Notes: a model not told the origin generated them from the sequence alone. Shown: positions 1-6,683, counted from the first letter of the stretch. The stretch: 9,001 bases of DNA from Clostridia bacterium (GCA_017457465.1 JAFTHJ010000243.1:1-9001), one strand, 5' to 3'. Program-made: numbers and translations.

Positions 1-612
1 AAAGTCGGAAATCTTCCTTACGTTGGTGCTTATCAGATAGCTCTTGCCAACCTTGTTTGCGGGATAGCAGATAAGCTCGGTCTTGTCCTTTGTGAAAAGT
101 ACTCCCCCCACAGAGCAATATTTTGTGTTTGAGGAGTTTACTGTTATGTCACAGAGAGCAGAGCACCCCGAGAAAACTCCCGAGCCTATTGATTTAACGG
201 TGGCTGGGATAGTTAACCTTTCAATCAAAGTACAGCCCTCGAATGCGCCGTCGGCAATTCCCGTAACGGTCTCGCCGTTCGCGTTTTCCGCGGGGATTAT
301 CAGTGTGTTGCCCGAGAAGCTTCCCACACTTGCCACCGTGCAGCTTCCGTCGCCGTTTGATTCAAATACAAGGTCAAGAGCGGGGGTGTTGGGGGCGGAT
401 GAGCCCTGCGGAGACTTTGTTGACGATGTGCCCAAGGTCTTTTCGGCAAAAGCGCCCACCGCTTCATCGTCTTCGCCGTCCCCTCGTCCCGAATCGCTTT
501 TCTTGCCCATATTAAGACACGCCACCGTGACGATTATTGCGATGAGTAACACAAGCGCCGAGGCGGATATGATGACGATTTTCATTTTTTGCTTGTCGAT
601 AGTTCTTTCCAT
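1..612 (-). CDS. BspA-like leucine-rich-repeat surface protein, N-terminal part (runs off left edge)
   Basis: An open reading frame of 204 codons starts at ATG 610-612 and continues past base 1, so the C-terminus is missing. Residues 1-11 are short and charged (MERTIDKQKMK). Residues 12-33 form one hydrophobic segment, either an uncleaved signal anchor or a signal peptide. A Cys at 32 follows VTVA, which is only a poor lipobox because of Thr at -3. A low-complexity Ser/Gly/Asp/Glu/Pro linker (about 37-78) leads into repeats typical of LRR_5/BspA proteins: GAFEGC (122-127), LTIPATVKSIG (133-143), GVFSGC (145-150), then the hallmark GGVLFTKDKTELICYPANK (169-187). Such proteins are usually extracellular and attached to or anchored at the surface; the ligand is unknown. 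AGGAG lies at 625-629, 12 bases ahead of the ATG, which is a long spacing. It is transcribed divergently from dusB. The family call is firm; the role is not known. Confidence 0.85.
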   Translation of the reverse strand, partial: MERTIDKQKMKIVIISASALVLLIAIIVTVACLNMGKKSDSGRGDGEDDEAVGAFAEKTLGTSSTKSPQGSSAPNTPALDLVFESNGDGSCTVASVGSFSGNTLIIPAENANGETVTGIADGAFEGCTLIERLTIPATVKSIGSGVFSGCSALCDITVNSSNTKYCSVGGVLFTKDKTELICYPANKVGKSYLISTNVRKISDF

Positions 613-639
613 TTTGATTTTTCACTCCTAAACTTATAG

Positions 640-669
640 TATATGTCCGCTGATTATTCGGTATTTCAA
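640..669 (-). promoter_or_regulatory. candidate promoter of the LRR gene
   Basis: On the minus strand TTGAAA (669-664) is followed after 18 bases by CATATA (645-640). An overlapping alternative -10 is TATACT (643-638), but that gives a 20-base spacer. It lies just upstream of the AGGAG ribosome binding site. The -10 element is imperfect, so this is a tentative sigma-A-type call. Confidence 0.35.
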
Positions 670-816
670 TGTTAGCATAGATTTTCGGGGCAGTCAATCT
701 GAATCGTGCGACACATTTTGCCAAAACTCGGGCGGGAATATGCCGCTTCGGTATAAAGCGAGTGAAAGAAATCACTTGCGACAAATTAATCTTTTAATAA
801 TTGTAGGACAAGAGAG

Positions 817-845
817 TTGAAATTTCGACAAGTATGTGGTATCAT
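817..845 (+). promoter_or_regulatory. sigma-A promoter of dusB (extended -10)
   Basis: TTGAAA at 817-822, a 17-base spacer, then TATCAT at 840-845 preceded by TG at 837-838 (TGG-TATCAT, an extended -10). Transcription should begin near 851-853, giving a leader of roughly 30 bases before the dusB start. This is the best promoter match in the window and points directly at an otherwise isolated gene. Confidence 0.7.
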
Positions 846-880
846 ATAAATGAAATAAAAAAGATAAGAGAGATAAAGCA

Positions 881-1897
881 TTGTTGAAGATAGGAAATAC
901 CGAACTGAAGCACGGTCTGTTCCTCGCGCCTCTGGCGGGTGTGAGCGACAGAACCTTCAGAAATATTTGCAGACGCTACGGCGCGGAGTATACCGTGAGC
1001 GAAATGATATCGGCGAAGGCGCTCTGCTATGACCAGTTGAGCAGAAAAAAAGCGGAGGATTCAGCCACGCTTGACCTTGCGACGGTCTTTGCGAAAGAAA
1101 TGCCTGTTGCCGTCCAGCTTTTTGGCTGTGAGAGCGAGTTTATGGCTCGTGCGGCTCGTATGATTGAGGAGCGCTCATATTGCGGCTGTCGTTCCGATAC
1201 GGCACCCGCGGCGATAGATATAAATATGGGTTGCCCTGTGAGAAAAATAGTCGGCAACGGAGAGGGAAGCGCCCTTATGAAATCTCCGCAAATTGCGGCG
1301 GAGGTCGTGAGTGCCGTTAAGGCGGCGGTTTCACTGCCTGTTACCGTCAAGATAAGGGCGGGGTGGGATAGTGTTACCGCCCCTGAATTTGCCAAGCGTA
1401 TAGAGGCTGCGGGAGCCGATATGATATGTGTTCACGCGAGAACGAGAGAGCAGATGTATCTGCCTGGGGTTGACCTGCGCGTCATAGAAGCGGTAAAGCG
1501 GAGTGTCTCTGTTCCTGTCGTTGGAAACGGAGATATATATTCCGCGCAGGACGCTATAAGAATGATGAACGAGACCGGGTGCGACGGAGTAATGATAGCG
1601 CGCGGAGCACTTGGAAATCCTTGGATATTCACTGAAATATCGGCGGCGCTTGAGGGCAGAGAATACACCCCTCCGACGGCATCGGAAAGACTTGTACTTG
1701 CCCGTGAGCATTTTCTGCTTATGCTTGAGGATAAGCAGGACAGACGCGCGACCGCGGAAGCAAAGAAGCATATAGCGTGGTATATCAAGGGAATGAACGG
1801 AGCCGCGGCAGCGAGAGCGGCGGTGATGACCGCGCAAAGCTCCGACGAAATATTTGATATAATAGACGGTCTGATACGCGCGGAGGATACAAAATAA
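881..1897 (+). CDS. dusB: tRNA-dihydrouridine synthase, DusB type
   Basis: This 338-residue FMN enzyme reduces specific uridines of tRNA to dihydrouridine using NADPH, in the cytoplasm. It is a TIM barrel in its N-terminal two thirds (LFLAPLAGVSDRTFR at 13-27) with a helical C-terminal domain. The catalytic Cys118 lies in DINMGCP (113-119). Phosphate/FMN-binding motifs are HARTREQMY (185-193), GNGDI (215-219) and RGALGNPW (241-248). The start is a TTG at 881 followed by another TTG; a weak purine-rich site (AAGAGAGA, 866-873) precedes it, and no in-frame ATG fits the conserved N-terminus. Before the catalytic motif, residues about 97-110 (including CGC) appear longer than the usual family spacing. 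It is monocistronic, with its own promoter at 817-845 and a terminator at 1915-1952. Family membership is clear; the DusB subtype is inferred from the overall motif pattern. Confidence 0.93.
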   Translation: MLKIGNTELKHGLFLAPLAGVSDRTFRNICRRYGAEYTVSEMISAKALCYDQLSRKKAEDSATLDLATVFAKEMPVAVQLFGCESEFMARAARMIEERSYCGCRSDTAPAAIDINMGCPVRKIVGNGEGSALMKSPQIAAEVVSAVKAAVSLPVTVKIRAGWDSVTAPEFAKRIEAAGADMICVHARTREQMYLPGVDLRVIEAVKRSVSVPVVGNGDIYSAQDAIRMMNETGCDGVMIARGALGNPWIFTEISAALEGREYTPPTASERLVLAREHFLLMLEDKQDRRATAEAKKHIAWYIKGMNGAAAARAAVMTAQSSDEIFDIIDGLIRAEDTK

Positions 1898-1914
1898 GGA
1901 TTTATATAAAGAAA

Positions 1915-1952
1915 CAGCCTTGCATTCTTACGAATGCAAGGCTGGATTTTTT
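1915..1952. terminator. strong intrinsic terminator between convergent genes
   Basis: CAGCCTTGCATTC (1915-1927) and GAATGCAAGGCTG (1932-1944) form a perfect 13-bp stem with a 4-base loop. In the plus direction it is followed by GA and then six T (1947-1952), a classic factor-independent terminator for dusB. Read on the minus strand the tail is TTTCTTTATAT, T-rich but interrupted, so the same hairpin probably also ends the leftward transcript from the esterase gene, which stops at 1959. Confidence 0.9.
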
Positions 1953-1958
1953 ATTCAA

Positions 1959-3047
1959 TTAAAACTGCGCGTTTCTTAATGCTCGGCGAAGCTCACACTC
2001 TATAGCCTCTGCCATTTTTGCGAATCCGAGGTCTGTGGGGTGGGTTCCGTCCACCGTGCAGGAGTCCTCATCGGGACCTCGGAAAAGGCTCTCTCCGTCA
2101 ATATAATATACGTTCTTATCTCCTTGAGATAATGCGTAACGGTAGGTGTCTATTATCACATTACGACGAAGAATGCTTTGCTCACGCTCCTTTTGAAAAT
2201 CAGGACGCGAAAGCATTATGTAGGGAATGTCGGGGTGCTTCTCTCTTATCATTTTATACATACGGCAATGTGTGTCTGCGAGATATTCCACGCTACGCGC
2301 GTTGTGGTCGTAGTCGCTCACAAACACGAGCATATCGAGTCCCGACATATATTCAACTATACTCTCCTCGGCTAACGCGTTTCCCGAAAAGCCGAGATTT
2401 ATATAATCGAGACCAAGTCGGCGTGATATGATTGATTCATAAGTATTTCCTGGGCGTGACGCGCATCCGCCCTGTGTGATGGAGCTGCCGTAGTAAACTA
2501 TAGGCTTGTCCGTGCGGTATCGAGCGCCATCGCCGAGCGTTGAGTCGGCATCAAGACCTATCTCAAGACTGCTGACAGGATTATATGATGGGAAATTTAT
2601 TGTTAGAGAGCGCACACACGAGTCGGGAAGATTGATTACTGCCTCGTATCCGTGTGATATATCCGCCGTTCCGGGGCGGAATGTTCCGACAAAACGGCTT
2701 CCCACCGAGGTGTCCTCATATAGGTCAAAACCGCAAACATTGGTTCTTGGCATATGGTCGTAACGCGCCTCATAAGGCATAACCGTACGGATTACGATAT
2801 GCCTCGAATCGGTTGAAAAGCGCACTCTGCCGCCCGCCGTACAAATATAATGTCTGGCGACTCCCTTGTTCACATTGAGTCCGACCTCGTCGGGCATACG
2901 TTTGAATACGCTCTCTGTCTCGGGCTTGTAGAGTCCGTATATCTTAAATGGAGCTTTTCTTATATCGTGAAAAATTATACCTACCTCACCGTCAAGTGTG
3001 GTTTTAAGCATATTAGAATCGACTTCTTTGATGTTATTTGTTGCCAT
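1959..3047 (-). CDS. SGNH/GDSL-family hydrolase with N-terminal GxDLY domain
   Basis: Probable serine esterase. Counting from the chosen start (362 residues), an N-terminal beta-rich domain carries GFDLY at 106-110, the signature of the GxDLY/SGNH_hydro_N domain. The SGNH hydrolase domain follows: block I YYGSSITQ (185-192), where GDS is replaced by GSS and the likely nucleophile is Ser189; the conserved Gly/Asn of GFSGNA (219-224); DYDHN (245-249); and the Asp333/His336 pair in DGTHP. No signal peptide is visible, so it should be cytoplasmic. The reading frame extends upstream to a TTG at 3069-3071, but the ATG at 3045-3047 has AAGGA seven bases ahead, so I prefer it. It is the last gene of the minus-strand run, 28 bases after the GNAT-like gene. 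Relatives deacetylate or de-esterify carbohydrates and other small esters; the substrate here is unknown. Confidence 0.88.
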   Translation of the reverse strand: MATNNIKEVDSNMLKTTLDGEVGIIFHDIRKAPFKIYGLYKPETESVFKRMPDEVGLNVNKGVARHYICTAGGRVRFSTDSRHIVIRTVMPYEARYDHMPRTNVCGFDLYEDTSVGSRFVGTFRPGTADISHGYEAVINLPDSCVRSLTINFPSYNPVSSLEIGLDADSTLGDGARYRTDKPIVYYGSSITQGGCASRPGNTYESIISRRLGLDYINLGFSGNALAEESIVEYMSGLDMLVFVSDYDHNARSVEYLADTHCRMYKMIREKHPDIPYIMLSRPDFQKEREQSILRRNVIIDTYRYALSQGDKNVYYIDGESLFRGPDEDSCTVDGTHPTDLGFAKMAEAIECELRRALRNAQF

Positions 3048-3054
3048 ATTCGAG

Positions 3055-3059
3055 TCCTT
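3055..3059 (-). promoter_or_regulatory. ribosome binding site deciding the esterase start
   Basis: AAGGA on the minus strand, 7 bases before ATG 3047-3045. It lies inside the longer frame that would begin with TTG at 3071, which has no comparable site, and so supports the shorter protein. Confidence 0.7.
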
Positions 3060-3075
3060 ATAAAATTTCAAATAT

Positions 3076-3468
3076 TTAATCCTTGTGGTTGTGGCAGTGG
3101 TCAGTGAAAAATCCCTCGAGGTTTATCTCGAATTTTCCCTCGCCATTCTCCTTGAAGCCCACTGCGCGGAGCAGAGAAGCATCCTTAACCTCTCCGACAA
3201 AATACGCGCGGTGAACACAGCAAAGGTCAATAAAATTGAGTGCGCCTCTGCCCATAACGAACATAGCCTCAAAATTATCAAAATCGAGCGCGGGGGCAAG
3301 GTCGTATATAAGTCCGCCGTCCGCCGTTACCTTGAACTGGCAGACGCCTGCAAGTCTGTCGTCGACAGTTGCGGCGTAAGCAAGAGTGTCGGGATTATAG
3401 GTTACTCCGCACAACTCGCATATATTTTTTTGCTTTTCCTTTGATTCAACGGGTAATACCTTAAGCAT
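3076..3468 (-). CDS. small GNAT-like (acetyltransferase-fold) protein
   Basis: A 130-residue protein resembling the core of GCN5-related N-acetyltransferases. Residues 28-58 (LAYAATVDDRLAGVCQFKV, then GGLIYDLA) fit the beta2-beta4 strands, followed by a helix rich in Phe/Met/Gly (64-80). Its late segment LLRAVGFKENGEG (99-111) is the usual GNAT ending with a GF motif. The canonical acetyl-CoA loop (Q/R-x-x-G-x-G/A) is not obvious, so catalytic competence is uncertain. The C-terminus ends in a His/Cys cluster, HCHNH at 124-128. The start is ATG 3466-3468 with GAAAGG at 3477-3482, eight bases ahead and overlapping the rluB stop codon region. It lies 12 bases downstream of rluB, so the two are co-transcribed and possibly coupled. 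Family-level call only; substrate unknown. Confidence 0.65.
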   Translation of the reverse strand: MLKVLPVESKEKQKNICELCGVTYNPDTLAYAATVDDRLAGVCQFKVTADGGLIYDLAPALDFDNFEAMFVMGRGALNFIDLCCVHRAYFVGEVKDASLLRAVGFKENGEGKFEINLEGFFTDHCHNHKD

Positions 3469-3480
3469 TTTTCAAGCCTT

Positions 3481-4233
3481 TCATTTATGTGTTCTGTTAT
3501 TTTTCGAGTTCTTTTCGACGCCTTTGAGATACTCCGCCTGTGTTGCGGTGAGATATCTCCATTTTCCGGGCGCGAGGTCTCCGAGAGTTATTTTACCGAT
3601 TGCGATTCGGGTAAGTCTTGTAACCTCAAGCCCCACGCTTTCGCACATCTTTCGTATCTGCCTGTTTCTGCCCTCAAAGAGCGTCATTCGAAGCACCGAG
3701 CTGTCTCCCTTTATTGATATAAGCTCGGTCTTTACGGGGAGCAGCTTATAGCCGTCTATTTCCATAGGCGCGTTGAGCTGCTTCAGAGTTTCCTTTGAGA
3801 CTACGCCGCCGACCTTGACGTGATATATTTTTGGTATTTCGTGTCTTGGGTGTGTGAGCTTCAGGGCGAGGTCTCCGTCATTTGTGAGCAGGAGCAGCCC
3901 CTCCGAGTCCATATCAAGCCTTCCCACAGGATAGACACGCGCTCCCGCGTCTGCCACAAGCTCGGCAACGGTGGCTCTGCCGCGGTCATCTGACATAGTT
4001 GTGAGATATCCTCTCGGCTTATTGAGCATTATATATATGTTTTTCTTGAATTTCGGCATTTCAACGGGCTTTCCGAGATAGGTCACCGAGTCAACCCCGG
4101 GGACTATTCTCATTCCCGCCTCGGCTGTCTCGCCGTTTACCTTAACGCGTCCCGCCGCTATTTCCTTTTCGGCGGCTCGTCTCGACATTACGCCGCAATC
4201 GGTGAAATACTTCTGTAATTTTATAGAATCCAT
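3481..4233 (-). CDS. rluB: 23S rRNA pseudouridine synthase, RluB/RsuA family
   Basis: A 250-residue enzyme that isomerises a uridine of rRNA to pseudouridine; RluB acts on helix 89 of 23S rRNA. The N-terminal S4 RNA-binding domain (about 3-50) shows LQKYFTDCGVMSRRAAEKEI and the GRVKVNG turn. The catalytic domain has NKPRGY (71-76), the active-site motif GRLDMDSEGLLLLTNDG (104-120) with catalytic Asp107, and FEGRNRQIRKMCE (186-198). Length and motif order match the RsuA/RluB/RluE/RluF group. RluB is favoured because its gene sits beside scpAB and a carboxypeptidase gene in Firmicutes, as in Bacillus ypuL. The start ATG 4231-4233 has AAAGGA six bases ahead; the gene begins 15 bases after the carboxypeptidase stop. 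The C-terminal tail is basic. Confidence 0.93.
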   Translation of the reverse strand: MDSIKLQKYFTDCGVMSRRAAEKEIAAGRVKVNGETAEAGMRIVPGVDSVTYLGKPVEMPKFKKNIYIMLNKPRGYLTTMSDDRGRATVAELVADAGARVYPVGRLDMDSEGLLLLTNDGDLALKLTHPRHEIPKIYHVKVGGVVSKETLKQLNAPMEIDGYKLLPVKTELISIKGDSSVLRMTLFEGRNRQIRKMCESVGLEVTRLTRIAIGKITLGDLAPGKWRYLTATQAEYLKGVEKNSKNNRTHK

Positions 4234-4248
4234 TTGATATCCTTTGGC

Positions 4249-5370
4249 TTATTTGAAAATTCCGTTCAGAAAAGAGCTGTCGTCATTTATTCTGTTTATG
4301 TTTTCGGCGCAGATAAGCACCGAGCTGTCGACAACCTCTCCGTTATAAAAGCAGTATACTTTTCCCGCGTCAGCGCCTCTGTGTACCGGCGCGAACTCAA
4401 ATCGGTGGAAGGTTTCGACTTGGCATTCTATCTTATCTCTGTCGCGCGGCACGGTGAATCGAAGCTCCTCGGTATTTGTGAGCGTTACGAATTCCTCTTG
4501 ACCTCCCGTGACAGGCAGAGCATAGGAAAAAGCGCCAACCTCGGCTACAAGGAGAGATTCGTAGCTCTCAAAGCCGAAATCAAGCATTTTTGTATGGTCT
4601 TGCCAATCGTCGGGCGCATTCAGAGTGACGGCGATAAGCGTCAATCCGTCACGCTCCGCCGCGCTTACAAGACAACGCCCCGCACGTTTGGTAAATCCCG
4701 TTTTAACTCCGATAGCTCCGTCATATAGTCGCAGCATTTTGTTGTGATTAACGAGAATTCTTGGGTTGCAGTCACTATCTATAGGTATAGCTTTTTTATA
4801 GGTGGACACTATCTCTCTGACCGTGTCGTTTGAGAGTGCGTGTGCCGTAATGATAGCCAACTCGTATGCCGTTGTATAATGCTCCTCGTCGTTGAGTCCG
4901 TGTGGATTGGTGAAATGAGTGTCCTCAAGTCCCATCTCACACGCCCTCTCGTTCATCATATCGGCAAAAGCCTCAACGCTTCCCGCAACCGCGATAGCAA
5001 TCGCCGTTGCCGCGTCGTTAGCCGATTGAAGGAGCAGGGAATAGAGAAGCTCTTCCATAGTTATCCGCTCCCCCTCGTGAAGATAGATAGAGGAGCCTTC
5101 CACGCCAACCGCCTCGGGTGTGACCTTGACGGTTCTTTTTAGGTCAGAGCTTTCAGCTGCCACAAGCGCTGTCATTATCTTCGTGGTACTCGCCATCTCC
5201 ATTATTTCGGTGTGATTCTTTGAATACAGAATATTACCCGAATCGGCATCAATAAGCACTGCGCTCCTCGCGGAGAGCGAGAGCGCGGCTTCGGGTGCGG
5301 CATCAGTGCGGAACACTGCGCAGGAGAGGATGAGCAACAGCGACATCATACAGGCGAGAGTTTTTTTCAT
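4249..5370 (-). CDS. D-alanyl-D-alanine carboxypeptidase (DacF/DacB-like penicillin-binding protein)
   Basis: A 373-residue secreted serine peptidase (S11 family) that removes the terminal D-Ala from peptidoglycan pentapeptides outside the membrane. A signal peptide is clear: MKK, a hydrophobic stretch at 7-20, and probable cleavage after TDA (22-24). Catalytic motifs are complete: STTK (Ser61, Lys64), SAN (116-118) and KTG (223-225). The family segment HFTNPHGL (152-159) is also present. Residues from about 280 onward form the beta-rich PBP5-type C-terminal domain; no strong amphipathic anchor helix is evident at the end. The start ATG 5368-5370 has GAAAGG seven bases ahead, and that site can be masked by an upstream complementary sequence (see 5378-5458). 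Neighbouring gerW suggests a sporulation or cortex role like Bacillus DacF or DacB, but a vegetative PBP5 role cannot be excluded. Confidence 0.93.
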   Translation of the reverse strand: MKKTLACMMSLLLILSCAVFRTDAAPEAALSLSARSAVLIDADSGNILYSKNHTEIMEMASTTKIMTALVAAESSDLKRTVKVTPEAVGVEGSSIYLHEGERITMEELLYSLLLQSANDAATAIAIAVAGSVEAFADMMNERACEMGLEDTHFTNPHGLNDEEHYTTAYELAIITAHALSNDTVREIVSTYKKAIPIDSDCNPRILVNHNKMLRLYDGAIGVKTGFTKRAGRCLVSAAERDGLTLIAVTLNAPDDWQDHTKMLDFGFESYESLLVAEVGAFSYALPVTGGQEEFVTLTNTEELRFTVPRDRDKIECQVETFHRFEFAPVHRGADAGKVYCFYNGEVVDSSVLICAENINRINDDSSFLNGIFK

Positions 5371-5377
5371 ATCATAA

Positions 5378-5458
5378 CCTTTCTTATCTTAAACACAAAA
5401 TTGCATAACCAACCAAGCCAGAGTATATCTGGCTTGGTTAATTATATGATAAGAAAGG
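5378..5458 (-). promoter_or_regulatory. nested inverted repeats covering the carboxypeptidase ribosome binding site
   Basis: In the minus-strand transcript CCTTTCTTATC (5458-5448) is complementary over 11 bp to GATAAGAAAGG (5388-5378). The latter contains the GAAAGG ribosome binding site of the carboxypeptidase gene. Between them sits a second hairpin, AACCAAGCCAG/CTGGCTTGGTT (5411-5421 with 5429-5439, extendable by one A-T pair). Neither hairpin is followed by a T tract in the direction of transcription, so they are not typical terminators. It looks like a possible translational control or RNA-processing element; function is inferred only. TATAAT is also present (5446-5441), without a good -35. 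Confidence 0.55.
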
Positions 5459-5469
5459 CTGTAAAATGA

Positions 5470-5886
5470 TTATACAGTCTCCTCGGGCTCCTTGGAGAAA
5501 AGCTTCTTGATTTTTGCTATTATGTCGGGCGTACGCTCAACGAGGTCCGCAATCTGGTCAACGGGGTCGGGCTTACCCTTCATACCCACGTTAATGAAGT
5601 CAACGTCTCCGTCAGCGCTTACAACGAGGAATCCAACGGGAACCATAGTGAGTCCTGTTCCTCCTCCGCCGCCGAAATTCTGCTGTCTTGAGGGCTGATT
5701 TTCCTTCTTGGAGTTATAATCAACACCGCCTGTAGCAACACCTACTGATACCTTGGATATCGGGATTATGGTGATTCCGTTCTGTGTGATTATGGGTTCG
5801 CCCACAACAGTGTTCGCGTCAACCGCCGAACGAATGTTCTCAAGAGATGACTTGATTATTTCGGGAATTTTGTTTTCACTTGCCAT
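5470..5886 (-). CDS. ytfJ: GerW/YtfJ-family spore protein
   Basis: A 138-residue protein of the Spore_YtfJ (GerW) family. In Bacillus, GerW is made in the forespore and is needed for efficient germination with some nutrients; its biochemistry is unresolved. Residues 6-30 are helical and lead to the family core VGEPIITQNGITIIPISKVSVGV (28-50). A Ser/Asn/Gln-rich loop and a glycine run (FGGGGGTGL, 71-79) follow, then MVPVGFLVV (81-89). After that come GDVDFINVG and a helical C-terminus with an acidic tail. No signal peptide or membrane segment is present. The start ATG 5884-5886 has GAAAGGA nine bases ahead. It lies 44 bases after the DUF2953 gene, reproducing the Bacillus ytfI-ytfJ pair. Strong evidence that the organism is, or descends from, a spore former. 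Confidence 0.93.
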   Translation of the reverse strand: MASENKIPEIIKSSLENIRSAVDANTVVGEPIITQNGITIIPISKVSVGVATGGVDYNSKKENQPSRQQNFGGGGGTGLTMVPVGFLVVSADGDVDFINVGMKGKPDPVDQIADLVERTPDIIAKIKKLFSKEPEETV

Positions 5887-5930
5887 AATTTTTATTCCTT
5901 TCGGTTATTATTTATATAATTTTTTATAGC

Positions 5931-6668
5931 TTACAGTTTGTGATTTTTCGCGTGGCTCGTTTTGCTTGGGGCAGGTGCGCTGCCGCTCTCATCGTTACGT
6001 GCCATTTGCTTGAATTTATGCTTGATGAATATCTTGAGTGCCGAGAATCCTATATCGAATACATGCCAGACCCTTATCGAGAACATAAGCTTGATATCTA
6101 CTGTCGGCTCTTCCTCAAGATAATCGAGGTCAACCGAGATATCGGTCTGTGGAAGCTTCTCAAAGTTCTTTACCGACTCAAGCAGGGGGAATAGCACGTT
6201 TATCGACTGTGTGATAGCTCCGTACGCCATTGCTGTACTTGCGGCGTCTCCTGTAGCTACGATTATTTTGATTCTCGCAAGTCTTATGCGGAGGTGCTTG
6301 AAAAATCTTTCGATTACGATAACGGCAACCGATGTTAGCATCTTTACGTTCGCTATCGTCTCGCCTATAGTCTTTTTCTTGTGTGTAGCCTTCTTTTCCG
6401 CCTTTTCCTTTTCTTTTTCAGCGGCGGCGAGTTTTTTCTTTTCGGCTTTCTTGCGGAGCTTCTTTTTTATCTTCTCCGCCTTTTTGACGCTCATTGAGTG
6501 AGCGCCCTTCTTTTCCTTTGACGGAAGTATGTTTATCTTGAGGAAAAGTACCTTTACCCAAAGCTTTACCTCGTCTGAATATGAGATTACAACGGTAGCC
6601 TTGAGTGAAGCTATAAATACTATTACCGCTGCTATTATGAGTATCGTCCAAAGCGCTCCCGTTTTCAT
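5931..6668 (-). CDS. DUF2953 membrane-anchored protein (YtfI-like)
   Basis: A 245-residue protein with one N-terminal membrane segment (about 6-24) and a short beta region (VVISYSDEVKLWVKVLF, 26-42). An extremely Lys/Glu/Ala-rich stretch at about 60-100, probably a long charged helix or coiled coil, comes next. The DUF2953 core is about 112-220, with RFFKHLRIRLARIKIIVATGD (121-141) and YGAITQSINVLFPLL (149-163). DUF2953 proteins sit beside GerW/YtfJ in many endospore formers; no biochemical function is established. AAGGAGGGG abuts the ATG at 6666-6668, leaving only two bases after GGAGG, an unusually tight spacing. No alternative in-frame start lies nearby, so the ATG is kept. The upstream spacer of 136 bases holds a palindrome and repeats. 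The basic, low-complexity middle is typical of the family's variable linker. Confidence 0.85.
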   Translation of the reverse strand: MKTGALWTILIIAAVIVFIASLKATVVISYSDEVKLWVKVLFLKINILPSKEKKGAHSMSVKKAEKIKKKLRKKAEKKKLAAAEKEKEKAEKKATHKKKTIGETIANVKMLTSVAVIVIERFFKHLRIRLARIKIIVATGDAASTAMAYGAITQSINVLFPLLESVKNFEKLPQTDISVDLDYLEEEPTVDIKLMFSIRVWHVFDIGFSALKIFIKHKFKQMARNDESGSAPAPSKTSHAKNHKL

Positions 6669-6683
6669 CCCCTCCTTTTTTCT

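Noticed and set aside
20..32. Possible CRISPR or tandem repeats anywhere in the window
   Set aside because: No regularly spaced repeat-spacer pattern was found; the only repeated units are the palindrome arms at 6684-6788 and protein-level LRRs.
83..631. A 182-codon open frame on the plus strand
   Set aside because: It is the complement of the LRR gene, whose minus-strand translation has a signal segment and clear BspA repeats.
758..779. Hairpin GCGAGTGA/TCACTTGC in the LRR-dusB spacer, considered as a small RNA or terminator
   Set aside because: Only 8 bp with one wobble pair and no T tract on either strand; no promoter points into it. I see nothing else definable at 670-816.
512..784. A 90-codon minus-strand frame spanning the LRR gene start and the intergenic region
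   Set aside because: It overlaps the supported LRR start and promoter, lacks a good ribosome binding site and shows no domain.
4234..4728. A 164-codon open frame on the plus strand
   Set aside because: Antisense to the carboxypeptidase gene, with no family features.
5411..5439. Hairpin after gerW as an intrinsic terminator
   Set aside because: The sequence after it in the transcribed direction is GGTTATGCAATTTT, with no immediate T tract, so it is described as part of a leader structure instead.
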